Notes: a model not told the origin generated them from the sequence alone. A stretch of 64,000 nucleotides of DNA from Musa acuminata AAA Group (GCF_036884655.1 NC_088340.1:25863001-25927000); one strand, 5' to 3'. Shown: positions 33,601 through 46,047, counted from the stretch's first letter. Numbers and translations are program-made.

Positions 33601-34830
33601 TAGAAGAAGCCCCAGGTTCTGTCTCAAATTATAGTTGGGATTCGGTGGACTTACGATATAAAGGCCGAATAGTGGTTGCCCCACATTCTTCTTGCTAGGC
33701 AATAATTCTGAAGGAGTTCCATTCATCACCAATTGCTAGTCACTCGGGATTTCTCCGCACTTATAAGCGAGTTCGACAACTTTTTTTCTGGAAAGGTATG
33801 AAAAATTTTATCAAAAAATTTGTTACTGAATGTGATGTTTGCCAACGTCACAAAAGTGAGACAGTAGCTACCCCAGGCTTACTACAACCCCTCCCTATTC
33901 CTAATGCTACTTGGACCGACATATCTATATATTTCATTGACAGTCTCCCATCATCTCAAGGAAAGAGTACTATACTAGTAGTCGTGGATAGACTTACAAA
34001 ATATGCTCATTTCTGTGCTTTATGACATCCTTATACTACTGCAAGTGTTGCTCGTATTTTTGTGGAAAACATAGCTAAATTGCATGGGAGTCCCCGTTCC
34101 ATTGTTAGTGATAGAGACAAGATATTTATTAGCTCCTTCTGGACAGAACTTTTTCGTTTATAAGGTACTAAGCTGAATATGAGCACTGCTTATCATCCGC
34201 AAACAGATGGGCAAACTGAAGTGGTAAACAGGTGCATAGAAAATTACCTCTGATGCTTTACTAGCAACAAGCCGAAGGAATGGGTCAAATGGCTTCCCTG
34301 GGCGGAGTGGTGGTATAATATCTCTTACCATTCTTCTATTAAAATGACTCCATTTGAAGCAGTTTATGGCCAACCCCCACCTACAATTACAAAGTATATA
34401 CTCGGTTCTTCTAAAGTTGATCAAGTGGACAAGGAATTGATGGATAGAAATAAGATTATTCAGCTTTTAAAGGATAACCTCATAGCCGCACAAGCAAGAA
34501 TGAAACAACAAGCTGGTAAACACCGAAGTGAACGAGAATTTACTGTGGGTGATTGGGTTTTCCTTCGTCTTCAACCCTACAAGCAAACTTCCATAAAGGA
34601 AATTGGGTGAAGATGCAATAGTGCAGTACCATTTGCTAGACACTTCTACTACTGGGGAAGTTCAAGCTCAACCATAAGTCATACTTGATCGACGAGTTGC
34701 ATTGTACCGTAAACATCCTGTAACTGAAGTGCTGGTGCAATGGGCCAACTTACAAAAGGAAGATGCCACTTGGGAGTCCTACAGCATGCTAAAGGAGAAG
34801 TTTCTAGAATTTGATGCTACTCAGCCTTGA
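30700..34830 (+). pseudogene. gag-pol: Gag-pol of A, many stops
   Basis: Gag starts at ATG 30700 (QMEALETRIENQL, FPRWEDGDPTSW, RCEVKARQP). A CX2CX4HX4C-like knuckle (CWHCDEKWSKEHRC) follows, then protease (LIDTGSTNNF), RT (LVFFDDILIYS), RNase H ([13 protein letters not shown]), integrase ([36 protein letters not shown]) and a chromodomain-like end (VLVQWANLQKEDATWES). At least ten stops and a frameshift near 31990 interrupt it. The first integrase catalytic Asp is lost: ISIYFIDSLP stands where C has SLDFISSLP. Lost Gln and Arg codons suggest C-to-T decay. Confidence 0.88.
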
Positions 34831-34845
34831 GGATAAGGCTGAATT

Positions 34846-34858
34846 AAAGGAGGTGGGA
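34846..34858 (+). other. Polypurine tract of A
   Basis: AAAGGAGGTGGGA directly before the 3' LTR. Confidence 0.8.
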
Positions 34859-34859
34859 T

Positions 34860-35159
34860 TGTTAGGATCCTTTTATTTTTCTTTTTATTTTTTGTGCTTT
34901 CCTTTTATTTTCTGCATATTTATTAAGTCTGTTTAGTTTAGCTAAAGTCGGAACTCTATAAATAGGGATGTAACTGCTTCTTTTCGATCATCTATGAAAA
35001 ATACTATTTTTGTCTTGTGACAAACCCTAGGAGGCCGATCCCCTCGAAGCGATCAAGGAGGGTCAATTCCCTCGAAGCGATCAAGGAGGCCGATCCCCTC
35101 GAAGTGATCATCCCCTTTCTCTTCTTCTTTTTTTACGATAAGACTTTAGGGTCTTATCA
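34860..35159 (+). repeat. 3' LTR of A, 300 bp
   Basis: Same length as 6896-7195 with about seven substitutions, mostly transitions. TSD GTTTC follows. Confidence 0.92.
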
Positions 35160-35164
35160 GTTTC

Positions 35165-35892
35165 TAACCATGATACCAAATTCATCTTACTTGTTTCTAA
35201 AGACCAATTTAGTACCAATAACTAAATGGTCATTTGGCCTCGGAACAGGGTTCCATACCTCGTTTCTCTCAAATTGGTTCAACTCTTCTTGCATTGCGAT
35301 AACCCATGAATCATCTTTCAAGGCCTTGTCAATGCATTTAGGTTCAATTTGAGAAAGAAAAGTGGCATTGGCACAAAAATTTTTAAGAGAAGAACGAATT
35401 TAAACCCCTTTTGATGTGTCTCCTATGATTAGCTCCTTAAGATGACCATCTACATACTTCCATTCTATGGGTAAGGATGTATCATAAGAAGATGTATCTA
35501 AGTTGCTAGTTGAAGGAGAGGGTTCATTTTAATTTAAAGCATCAAAATGAAGATCATCATCAAACTCATTTTTCTTAAGTTTGGAAATTTCATTAAAGAC
35601 AACATGAATAGATTATTCTATATCCAAAGTTCTTTTGTTAAAGATCTGAAAGGCTTTAGAAATGGAAGAGTAGCTAAGAAAAATCCTTTCATCGAGTTTT
35701 GCATCAAACTTTCCTAAGACATCTTTTTCATTCAAGATAAAACATTTACAATCGAAAACTTTAAAATATGAAACGTTGGGTTTTTTATTATTCCACAATC
35801 CATAAGGATTTTTGGAAAGTAATGGTCTTACTAGAACCCTATTCATGACATAGCATGTCGTATTAAAGGCTTCGGTCCAAAAATATTTGGGT
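35165..35892 (-). pseudogene. pol: D pol: integrase end to RT start
   Basis: On the - strand, SLPKYFW, YVMNRVLVRPLL and KPNVSYFKVFDCKCFILNEK mark the integrase C-terminal region, followed by linker sequence and the RT start up to DEFGIMV, where A is inserted. Its upstream continuation is at 58613, after E. Several stops are present. Confidence 0.8.
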
Positions 35893-35897
35893 AGGCT

Positions 35898-37296
35898 TTT
35901 TAGGATCAAGGGCGGCACTAAGAGGGGGGTGAATTTGTGCAGCGAAAAAATTACCCATTTCAAATGTCTTCGTTTCGATTAAACTCGATTCCAACGAAAA
36001 TCGTTTTGTAAATATTTTAACTTGAAAGCGTATGGGAGCATAGAGAAAGTAGTAAGAAGGTAGAATAGCTTGCAAGAAAGGTAAATTGCTCAAGACGAAA
36101 TGCAAACCAGAATTTAGAGTGGTTCGATCGTTGTGACCTACATCTACTTTCGGATTCCTCCTCCGATGAGAAAACTAGCACCCATTAATGGCCTTCCTTC
36201 AATAGGCGAAGACCAACCATCTTTTACAGTGCTTTCTCCTTTTCACAGGTTTAGAAGATAACTCTTACAAGTCTCACACCTCTCTTTAATGATCTCAACA
36301 CTTAGAAAGGGAGTACTCTAGCAATTTTACAACACTTTAATACTTCAAAGAGTTAAGATTATGCCAATACTTTCATATTCTTTCATACCAAAAAGGGTGA
36401 AGTATTTATAGGCTCCAATGGCGTCAAAATTAGAGCCAAAAAGTGTCATATCCATAGATTTCGAGGTACTGGCGGTACCACCGCTATTACTGGGCGGTAC
36501 CATCGCCTGACACTTGATAATGGGTAGTACCAACACCGGACAGAGCTCGGAGACCGAGCTTTGGTGGTACCACCGCCTGACACCTGACACTGGGTGGTAC
36601 CACTACCTAGTTTGGGTGGTACCACCACCTAGTCTAGGCGGTACCACCACCTAACAGAGCTCAGAGATCGAGCTCTAGTAGTACCACTGCCTGATAGGGT
36701 GGGTACCACCGCTGGTAGCATTTACTGCTAGTGGTGCCACCACCCAGACCTAGACCACCTAGGAGACTAGGTCTCTCAAGCGGTTCCACCGCCAGCCGTG
36801 ATTTCAAGTGCTGAATGGGCTATTCAATCCAGCCCAATTCAGCCCTGTTAAGAGCCTAGTTGGCCCCTAACTAAGTAGGATTACCTCCCAATCCTAAGTC
36901 AATTTATGTTCTAACTACGATTAAGGCAAGAAGTTAGTCTGGAATGTCAAATTTTCTTTTGGCGAACTTCTCGGCGAAAATTCTAGCAAGCTTCCGGCGA
37001 ACTCCTGATGAACTCTCAGTGATCTTCCAACGAGCCCTCGGCAATCTTCTGATGACCTCTCAATGATCTTCCGATGAGCTCTCGGCGATCTTCCGATGAG
37101 CCTCCGGTGAACTCCCGACGAACTCTCGGTGAGCTCCCGACATACTTCCGGTATATCATCTGAATCTTCGACTCCGGCCCATCATCTGCTTTATGCCTTA
37201 CTGCTATCGTAGTTAATGCTGCACACTTATCTCAACACATAGATTAGGTCAAACAATTCACCAATTGATTTCATCATCAAAATCTGAGATTCAATA
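35898..37296 (-). repeat. 3' LTR of E, 1399 bp
   Basis: Inverse of TATTGAATCTCAG...GATCCTAAAA. A TATA box (inverse of TATAAATA) lies at 36403-36410. It is 163 bp longer than the 5' LTR, mainly because of more palindrome units at 36470-36800. Confidence 0.85.
36470..36800 (-). repeat. Expanded GGTACC palindrome array in the E 3' LTR
   Basis: About ten or more variants of GGCGGTACCACCGCC, many with a GGTACC core, plus a repeated block CAGAGCTC(G/A)GAGA. The 5' LTR of E has only about four or five units (57950-58095). Confidence 0.75.
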
Positions 37297-37312
37297 ATCT
37301 CTCCCTTTTTTA
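37297..37312 (-). other. Polypurine tract of E
   Basis: Read on -, AAAAAAGGGAGAGAT lies next to the LTR start. This shows that this LTR is the 3' one and that the element extends to the right. Confidence 0.8.
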
Positions 37313-37726
37313 TGATGATAACCAATTGGTGAAGGAATTAACCATAACTCCCCCTATCTATATGCCATACTTGAGAAAAGATATTCTTGAATTCAAGGCC
37401 TTTGAATTCAAGTATTAAACCAATAAGTTAGGTTCAATTAAACTTATCAACATGCATATCATGATTCCTATCATGATTTAACATTCACAAAATATGATGC
37501 CACGTATTTATAAATGAAAATGATGTCAAGGGCTGACATCCATTTTTAAGTACAATGATAGACAATCATCATTTTTAAGTATGATATGAATTTCAAATAT
37601 GAAATATAGCAAGACGACAAAGATAGCAATTCATTATAAGAGAGCAAGTTGAGCTCATGATATCTTATCAAAATGAAAGACATTTATCATGTATTCATGA
37701 AACATTTCAAGTATTTATGATAAGTA
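37313..37726 (-). other. E 3' non-coding region, part 1
   Basis: AT-rich, no frame. Ends with AAGTA, the target site of solo LTR S. It continues at 39358. Confidence 0.6.
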
Positions 37727-39352
37727 TGTTGAATCTCAGATTTTGATGACGAAACCAATCAATATGTGTTTATGTTTTAATCTGCGTTTTGAGTGACGCA
37801 GGATGCTTCGATCAGGATGAGACAATTAAAGTAGGAAAATCATGTTGGGCCGGAGGAACATGTCAGAAGATTGGATGTCAGGCCGATGGATTGGTTGACG
37901 TATCGATAGAAGGCTTCGGGCCATGGATTTGGGCATCGAGCCAAAAAGAGCGGAGATTGTGCCAAGGATATCAAAGTTGTAGAGTCAATTGGCCGATTGG
38001 GCAATAGGCCGCAAGAGAGGACGATGCGCCGAAGAATCGGACGAAGCGTCGAGGGACCAATGACATGCCGGACAATTTGATTAGATGCTTAGGATTAATT
38101 ATCTAGATCGAAGTGTGTTTTATATGTGCAGGATTAACTATGATAGCAATACATAAAGCAAAATGAAGTCTTGAAGTCAAGATCGAGATCACATTGGGAG
38201 TTCGAGAGTTCGTCGGAAGTTCGGACGTTCGTCGGAAGTTCTGTGGGAACCAACTGAGAAGTCATAGAGCTTGCTAGAGAAGCTCATCAGAACTCACCAA
38301 GAAGATCGTTGTGATGTCTAGGAGCTTGCTGGGAGTCCGTCGGAACATTGCCAAGAGTTCGTCGGGGGTTCCCCGGAAGATCGCCTGAAGCTCACTAGAA
38401 GAATTGACATAGGGATTTATTTAGCTTAGAAATCGTAGTTAGCATGTAATTGGGATTGGATTTGGGCCAACCCAATTAGGGTCTAGCAAGGCCCATGTAA
38501 GAACTATGTTGGGCTCAATAAGAGGTCCAAACATTGCCCCAAGAAGACTCACCGTCGTGGCATAGTCTTCGAGACAGTGTCAAGCGGTTGTACCGCCAGT
38601 CTGGGTGGTGGTACCGCCCAACATAGCCTCCTAGGCAGTGGTATCGCCAGACTTGGGCGGTACCAGGTACCGCCCAACATAGCCTCCCAAGCGGTGGTAC
38701 CGCCTAGGACAGTGTCAACCAAATTGACACTAGGCGGTACCGCTTAGCGTAGGCGATGGTACCGCACGTGCCTAGGGAACTCAGGATGGGATGTATTTAG
38801 GCTCCAAGTTTGAATCAACTTGAAGCCTATAAATACCCCTCTCATCCCTGGTCAAAGCACACAAGTATCGAGAGTAAAAAAGTATAGAAATGCTAATGCA
38901 ATCTTGTGTGAGCTCCTCTCATAGTTCTAAGTGTTAGAATAGTTTGAGAGAGGAGTGAGTGGGGTGTAAGGGTTATCTCCTAAACTCGGTAAAAGGAAAA
39001 TTGAGTTGTAAAAGGGTGGTTGACCTTCACTTATTAAAGGAAGGCCTCTAGTGGATGCCAGTGGCCTCGACGGAAGAGGAATCGGAGGAGTGGATGTAGG
39101 TCACGATTGACCGAACCACTATAAACAGCCGTCTTCTTTGGTTTGCATTTATTCTTGCTATTACTATATTGCAAACCTCTTCAATAGCTTACTGCCTTCA
39201 ATACTTTTCCATACGCTTTTAATCTAAGCATATTTCCGGAATCGATTTTCAACGTAAACGGTTTTATCGAGACAAAACATTTTTAAACCAACGTTATTTT
39301 ATCGCTGCACTAATTCACCCCCCACCGTCTTATGCCGATTGCTTTCCTAACA
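37727..39352 (+). repeat. S: solo SIRE-like LTR, 1626 bp
   Basis: TGTTGAATCTCAG to TTTCCTAACA, flanked by perfect TSD AAGTA (37722-37726, 39353-39357), with no internal region or second LTR. This is the product expected from recombination between the two LTRs of one element. TATAAATA lies at 38828-38835. A palindrome array lies at 38583-38770. Confidence 0.93.
38583..38770 (+). repeat. Palindrome array in solo LTR S
   Basis: Six or so GGCGGTACCGCC/GGTGGTACCGCC variants, including GGCGGTACCAGGTACCGCC at 38658-38676, 60-240 bp before the TATA box. Confidence 0.72.
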
Positions 39353-39357
39353 AAGTA

Positions 39358-40133
39358 TTTACGATAAGATACATTGCATTCATTTGTCATCAATTTGCCA
39401 CATTTTGGTATCATTTGATAAGATACATTGCATTCATTTGTCATCAAATTGCCAAATTTTGGTATCATTTCTCTCCCTTTGTCATCAACAAGAAGGAAAA
39501 CATTTCAACAATGCAAGTGTAATATTCATACTAATTTATCCAATAGATATTGCATCATTGCATGGTAATATTCAAAAGTTCTCAACATCAAAAGTTATCA
39601 ACATTAAAGAGAGAGATTTCATCTACATCTCCCCCTTTGTCATCAAAACTTTGCATGAAGAAGAGGAAGGAAAATAAGGAGGGAATCCATTAAGAACCAA
39701 ATTTGTGAAATGATTTGAACTAAGTCAAAAACAATAAATAAGTTTCATTAAATCATGCTTCAATTTTGACAAAAAGAAGGGATTCATGAAAAAGGATCAA
39801 AATATTCATGTGAAACCAAATCCTCATTCTTGCAAGTGATCATCTCGTACTTAAAAATTCATAAAAATTCTTCTTTAATGAGAAGAGTAGGGAAGAATTT
39901 ATGTGAAAGAAGCATCATATGAAGGATAAAAGAGAAATTCCATGAATAAACCTTCATAAATCAAATCTATTTCTCATTAAAAATTTGATACTTAGTAGAT
40001 TCATATTTCAGATTTCATGAAAGCCTTATTTATGAAATAATTTCATGAGAGTTTTAAAGAATCAAGAAAGTTCGAAAAGGATGAAATTCATGCATTCGGA
40101 CAAATTAACAATCTTAACTCCCTTCTAATGAAA
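39358..40133 (-). other. E 3' non-coding region, part 2
   Basis: AT-rich sequence between the RNase H end and S. It contains a 46-bp direct duplication near 39363-39467 (GATAAGATACATTGCATTC word twice). Parts match 4960-5480 of element I in inverse orientation. The small + strand frame at 39384-39677 has no protein features. Confidence 0.6.
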
Positions 40134-41435
40134 TCAAAGTTTTGTAAAGATATCGGCCAATTGATGTTTTGTATCACTAAATTCTATAATTACATCATGA
40201 TTATTAACATTATCTCGTATAAAATGATGTCTAATGTTAATATGTTTAGTTCTAGAGTGTTGAATGAGATTTTTTGTTAAACATATTACACTTGTGTTAT
40301 CACATTTTATGGAAATGTTCTTAAGGTAAATCTTATAATCCTCTAAAGTGTTTTTCATCCACACAACTTGTGCACAAGATACACTCATAGCTATGTATTC
40401 AGCTTCGGTTGTAAATAGTGCAACCGAGTTTTGTTTCTTGGAAGATCAAGAGACAAGTGCATGACCTAAGAATTGATATGTTTCGGATGTGCTTTTTCTA
40501 TCTAATCTACATCTAGCAAAATTTGCATCAGCATAAGCAATCAATTCAAAGTTTTCCAATTTTGGATACCATAATCCTAGATTAATGGTTCCTTTAAGAT
40601 ATCTAATAATTCTTTTAACTGCTTTAAGATAAGATATCTTAAGATTAGATTGAAACCTAGCACAAAGTCTTACGCTAAATATAATGTCCGGTCTAGTTGT
40701 AGTGAGGTATAGTAAACTACATATCGTGCCCCTATAAGCTTTTTTATTAAAGTTTTCTCCACTTTCGTCAATGTCTAATTTAGTGGAGGTACTCATAGGA
40801 GTATTGATAGCCTTTGAACTATCCATTTTAATAAGTCTAATGTATACTTTGTTTGACTAAAAAAAATATCATCATTAAGTTGTTTGATTTGCAAACCTAA
40901 AAAGAATATTAGTTCCCCCATCAAACTAATTTCAAACTCTAGACTCATTCTCTTTGCAAATGATTTGCATAAAGATTCATTGGTGGAACCAAAAATAATA
41001 TCATCAACATAAATTTGAATAATAAGAAAATTATTTTTAAAATTTTTAATAAATAATGTGGTATCGACCTTGCTTTTAGAGAAATTATTTTGGATAAGAA
41101 ATTAGCTTAGTCTCTCATACCAAGCCCTTGGGGCTTGTTTCAATCCATAGAGAGCTTTAGTCAATTTAAACACATGATTCAGGAAATTGTCATTCTCAAA
41201 TCTGGGAGGTTGTTCGACATAAACTTCTTCATAAATAAAGCCATTAAGAATAGCACTTTTAACATCTATTTGAAATAACTTGAAATTATTACTAGTAGCA
41301 AAGGCAAGGAGCATCTTTATGGCTTCTAATCGTGCCACAGGAGTGAAGGTTTCTTCATAATCGATATCTTCTTCTTGGTTAAAACCCTTGGCCACTAATC
41401 TAGCCTTGTTTCAAACCACGATACCAAATTCATCT
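40134..41435 (-). pseudogene. pol: E pol, second RT plus RNase H copy
   Basis: On -, this starts at DEFGIVV and [30 protein letters not shown], passes ALYGLKQAPRAWYERLS and MDSSKAINTPMSTSTKL, and ends in RNase H TKHQLADIFTKL. It repeats the RT start already present at 41436-42450. The join at about 41435 links mid-RNase H of the first copy to the RT start of this one, with only about three bases (AGA) shared. Frameshifts separate the open parts. Confidence 0.78.
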
Positions 41436-42450
41436 ATCTAAACTACATCCAACAAAATCTGCATCAGTATAACCAAGCAATTCAAAGTTCTTAGATTTAA
41501 GATATCATAATCCTAGTTTAGGAGTTCGTTTTAGGTATCTAAATATCCTTTTAATAGCTTTTAAATGAGATTGCTTAGGGTTAGATTGAAATCTAGCACA
41601 AAGTCCTACGCTAAATATGATGTCCAGTCTAGTTGCGGTGAGGTAAAGAAAACTACCTATCATACCCCTATAAGCTTTTTGATCAAAGCTTTGTCTACTT
41701 TCGTTATTGTCTAACTTAGTAGAGGTACTCATAGGAGTGTTGATAACTTTTGAACTATCCATGTTAAATCATTTTAGCAAGTCTAAAGCATATTTTGTTT
41801 GATTAAGAAAAATATCATTATTATGTTGTTTAATTTTTAAGCCTAAAAAGAAGATTAGTTCCCCCATTAGGCTCATTTTAAATTCTAGACTCATGCTTTT
41901 AGCAAATAATTCACATAAGAATTAATTTGTAGAACCAAAAATAACGTCATCAACATAAATTTGAACAATAAAAAAATTATTTTCAAAATTTTTAATAAAC
42001 AATGTAGTATCAACCTTATCTTTAGAGAAATTATTATAAATTAGAAATGAGCTAAGTCTCTCATACCAAGCCCTTGGGGCTTGTTTCAATCCATAGAGAG
42101 CTTTAGTCAATTCAAACACATGATTAGGAAAATTATCATTCTCAAACTTGGGAGGTTGTTCAACATAAACTTTTTCGATGATAAAGCTATTAAGAAAAGC
42201 ACTTTTAACATCTATTTGAAACAACTTAAAATTATTACTTCTAGCATAGGCAAGGAGCTTCCTTATGGCTTCTAATAGTATCACAAAAGCGAAGGTTTCT
42301 TCATAATCGATACCTTCTTCTTTGTTGAAACTTTTGGCCACTAATCTAGCTTTGTTTTGAACCATGATACCAAATTCATCTTGCTTGTTTCTAAAGACCC
42401 ATTTAGTATCAATAACTAAATGGTTATTTGGCGTTAGAACAAGCATCCAT
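41436..42450 (-). pseudogene. pol: E pol, first RT copy ending in mid RNase H
   Basis: Read from 42446 leftward: DTKWVFRNKQDEFGIMV, DVKSAFLNSF, ALYGLKQAPRAWYERLSSF and VQIYVDDVIFGSTN (the RT YVDD site), then MDSSKVINTPMS and an RNase H start. F is inserted at its upstream edge (TCCAT, 42446-42450). Upstream pol resumes at 54128. Confidence 0.82.
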
Positions 42451-42861
42451 TATCATGCCCCCCGAATTTAATTCTCATTCAGGAGGTGTGAACCTAACTC
42501 AAAATTGATAATATTATAATTTAAAAAATAATCCAGGATCCAATCATACATTTGAGGTCACTAAGAAAAAATATTCAAGTCATTACCTCTACAATCCACA
42601 ATTCACAAAACCTATGCAGTTTATAATCATACATCATGTCACTAGATGATTCTGAAAATCCAAATGCAACTTAACTAAACCATAACCACATCATAAATCC
42701 ATAGTTGTGAGAATCTATACAATTACAAAACCAATATGTACCACATGTTTATATCATTCATTACATAATTTTAACTTAACATTCCCAAAATCCTAACATG
42801 AGAGGTACTTTTCAAATATTTACAGAATACATCAATCTAGATTTGTCGTTGATACATATAA
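42451..42861 (-). repeat. F, left segment
   Basis: About 410 bp, AT-rich, no frame. Its last five bases, TATAA, are the B3 target site. Confidence 0.65.
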
Positions 42862-44356
42862 TGCTAGTCATAAGTGCCCAGCAAGCCAATCACGTGAGTG
42901 ATGGCACGTGTGACTTGATACAGAATCTTTTTGCTTATTATATTTTTGGCGTATATCACTTTATAACTATTGCATAAATGCATATGTATAGTGATGTCCT
43001 TGGATTTGTGCAATGGGAATCGGATCGTGATGAGATCACGATAATGAGATCGATTCACCTTTAAACACATATCCTAAATAATCCCGGTCATAGGTTACTC
43101 GAGAGGGACATCGTGATAACCGGATAGACTGGTGTGCTGTATACCCGTCCATATGATGGATGCAGCTGGTCTCATAGCTGCTCGTGTAGGGACACTAGGG
43201 ATACAGTACAGGTGCTCATTGGAGAATGAGTTCACTGATTGATCCGCTTACGGAATGCTGGATGGTTGATGATGCCTTATTGTCAGACAACGATTCCGTA
43301 GTCCTAGTGGTGTATCTGGTTCTTAGACTTGAGACACCAAGGATGTCCTGTATGAGTGCTCCACTCTTTGATACCAGACTTATAGGTTTGGCTGTTCCCA
43401 GATCTAGTACAGCTGGTCATTGGGAGTGGTAGTCGACCTTACGAGGGCTATTGAGTGTCGATAGAGGATCATCCACTCTCGGTATCATGAGAGGAATATC
43501 CCATGTGTTCTTGCTCAAACAAATCCCTGGCCAGGGTCATTCGGGTTGAGAGAGAAAGAGTTCTCCGGGAGAATCCGATTAGAGCGAGACTCAAGTAGAA
43601 ACCGTATGGGTCTGACAGCACCATGCTCGATATACGGTCTCTGGGATATTAGATGGATGAGGGACTATAGGTACATGGTAACTGAGGACAGACAGGTCCA
43701 ATGGATTGGATTCCCCTGTATCGTCTGGGGACTACGGCGTAGTGGCCTAGTACTTCCGTAGTCGATGAGTCGAGTGAATTATTACAGAGATAATAATTCA
43801 CTTAGTTAGAAGGAGTTCTGACAGGTATGACTCACGGCCAGCTCGATATTGGGCCTAGAGGGTCACACACATATGGTAGGCATTGCGATGAGTAGAGGTT
43901 CGGATATGAGATATCCGACGGAGCCCTTGTCTTATTGGATGCAGATCCAATACCCACTAGGGAAAAGGACCCATTAGGGTTTTGACACGGGATCTCTATA
44001 AATAGGAGGGATTCACAGCCTCATAGGCTAGAGTCTTTGCTTGCCCTTCCTATTCTCCTCTCCCTCTCCACCTCAGAGTAGGCCTGGAGTTTTGAGGAGC
44101 GTCGTCGCAACCCTGCTGTGTGGATCACCGCTAGAGAGGAGGACGCTTGACCTCCTTCACCCTCTCCTGAGGATCTGCAAGGAAACAGGGATATACGATC
44201 TCCCTAGGTAACACAATCTCTATACGCAGTTTTGTGTTTTGCGGATTTTGCGCACCAATCTTCGCACGACGACGAACATCTTTTTGGGAATCGGGGATTT
44301 TTGTTTTCTTGTTCTTCCGCTGCGCATATGATGTCGCCCCCCATGATTTCCCAACA
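42862..44356 (+). repeat. 5' LTR of B3
   Basis: TGCTAGTCATAAG to CCCAACA, TATA box at 43997-44004. Confidence 0.95.
43997..44004 (+). promoter_or_regulatory. TATA box in the B3 5' LTR
   Basis: TATAAATAGGAGGG. This copy would drive the open gag-pol of B3. Confidence 0.65.
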
Positions 44357-44357
44357 G

Positions 44358-44369
44358 TGGTATCAGAGC
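44358..44369 (+). other. Primer binding site of B3
   Basis: TGGTATCAGAGC, one base after the LTR. Confidence 0.9.
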
Positions 44370-44469
44370 CAGGTTGTTCGTGCGAATGATTGGTTTTTGA
44401 ACTGCGTGTGTTGTGTTTAGGAAGAATATTGACGTCAAAATCGTTGACGCAAAAGCAAGGAAGGGCAGC

Positions 44470-44950
44470 AACAGTTGCTGCCCTCGATCTGCATGCCTGC
44501 AGCCAGCCGCAGCCGCAGCCAGGCAGCACAGCGCCGGCGCATGCGCAAGCGCTGTGCCTGCAGTAGCCGGCCGGCGTTCTGCTTGCAGCAGGCTTGCGGC
44601 CGGCGGGGCTGGGAGCCCGCTCGGTAGAAGCGCCTGCGGCCACTGAGCCCGCGGGCAGAGGCGCCGCGGGGCAGGAGCGCGGGCTGAGGCACCGCAGGGC
44701 AGCGGCGCCTGTGGCCGCTGCTCCCACGGGCAAAAACCCCGCAGGGGCGACCGCCAGCGAGACAGCACCACCTGCGGGCGCTGACTCGCGGGCAGAACCG
44801 CCCGCGAAGGCAGCGGCGCCCGCGGGGGCGCCCACCTGCAGCGGCAGCGACCCCAGCGGGCGTGCCACCTGCAGGCGAGGGCAGTGCCCTCGCCCTCGCC
44901 GCACAGGCCGCCGCCAGCAGGGTGGCGGCGGCGGCGGCGCAGCAGCGAAA
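44470..44950 (+). other. GC-rich island in the B3 leader, variant type
   Basis: The first and last parts match the B1 and B2 islands, but about 44600-44880 is a different arrangement of GCCGCGGGGCAGG, CCCGCGGG and GCGGCCAC words. The island thus changes faster than the LTRs or genes around it. Confidence 0.65.
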
Positions 44951-45735
44951 AGGGGAAAGGGTATTAGGGTTTTCTGCGCAAAAGATAGTTTTGCCCCTCG
45001 GAATTTGAGAAATTCCAGTTTCTGTCTTTTGTCCAAATTACAAAAATACCCTTAGGAATTGAGATATTCCCTATATATCCCTGATTTCAGAAAATATTAA
45101 TTAATTAAAAGGTTTAGTTGATTATTATTTTTATTATCTAGTAGTCCTACATAATGACGATTATTTATACATGTGATGTATGATGAGTGGACGGATGATC
45201 ATGGACCGTGTGATGTGTGTACTTGTGATTATTATTATTGAGGTCTGCGAACCTCCATTATATTTCTCGTTTATTGTCGGGCCTGCGTGCCTATGATTAA
45301 GTTGTAATCACATGAGGAGGCGCAGCGGGAGCGTGGAAGCCATAGCGGGACCCACGAGACGGACGATCGTGATGCATGAAGATGCATCAAGATGTCGACG
45401 GAACCAACGAGGACGAGATGGACGATCACAAGGCATGGAGATGCACCGTTGCACACATAGATCTTGATGTGAGTGATTAGGCCTACTGGCTCGGGCCAAA
45501 TCATATTAGGTTGTGGTCCATGATCATCTGGTGTGATTGCTTATACACATACTAGATATGTATATATATTTGCATGCGATGTAGATATATATTAAATATG
45601 TACATGTGTGACATGTCATAATAGGAGACCAAATCATAGAAACATCTCTCGATAATATTAAGTCGGTAAACGTGAGGCAATTAGATTGACCCACGTGGCC
45701 TTCCATCGTTATGAGTAGGAACCGAATCCCGGTGT

Positions 45736-46047
45736 AGGTTGAGTTGGTCGAGTCCCTCGAGACTCACCTATATCGCGATTTGCTATCTTGCTTACGACAT
45801 AGAGATGTCACCGGTGACCTGAGGGCATGATATGCTTGGTCGAGTCCCTCGAGGGTATATCATCAAATCAGACTCATCTTGTAACGAAGGTGTTGACTTA
45901 ACCGAGCATCATGGTTGGTCGAGTCCCTCGAGGCCATGGTGATTCGGAGGCCGAACAGGACGGGAATCACAAGGAGTTGTGATCGGCAAGAGTTGTCTAC
46001 CTTTTAGGCTTAGTGTGATTGGTCGAGTCCCTCGAGGTTACACTAAG
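45736..46047 (+). other. Four-hairpin array in the B3 leader
   Basis: The counterpart of 10458-10769. All four apical motifs and all four outer stems are intact, including the 8-bp CTTAGTGT/ACACTAAG stem. Confidence 0.72.

Larger units (their letters stand above)
6896..35159 (+). mobile_element. A: Ty3/gypsy chromovirus (Reina-like), carries B1 and C
   Basis: Flanked by the 5-bp TSD GTTTC (6891-6895 and 35160-35164). Both LTRs are 300 bp, TGTTAGGATCC...TTATCA, with about seven mismatches by eye. Removing B1 and C leaves about 5.56 kb. Pol order is protease, RT, RNase H, integrase, then a chromodomain-like end, which defines a chromovirus; the short LTR suggests the Reina lineage. All coding parts are in decay. 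Confidence 0.88.
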
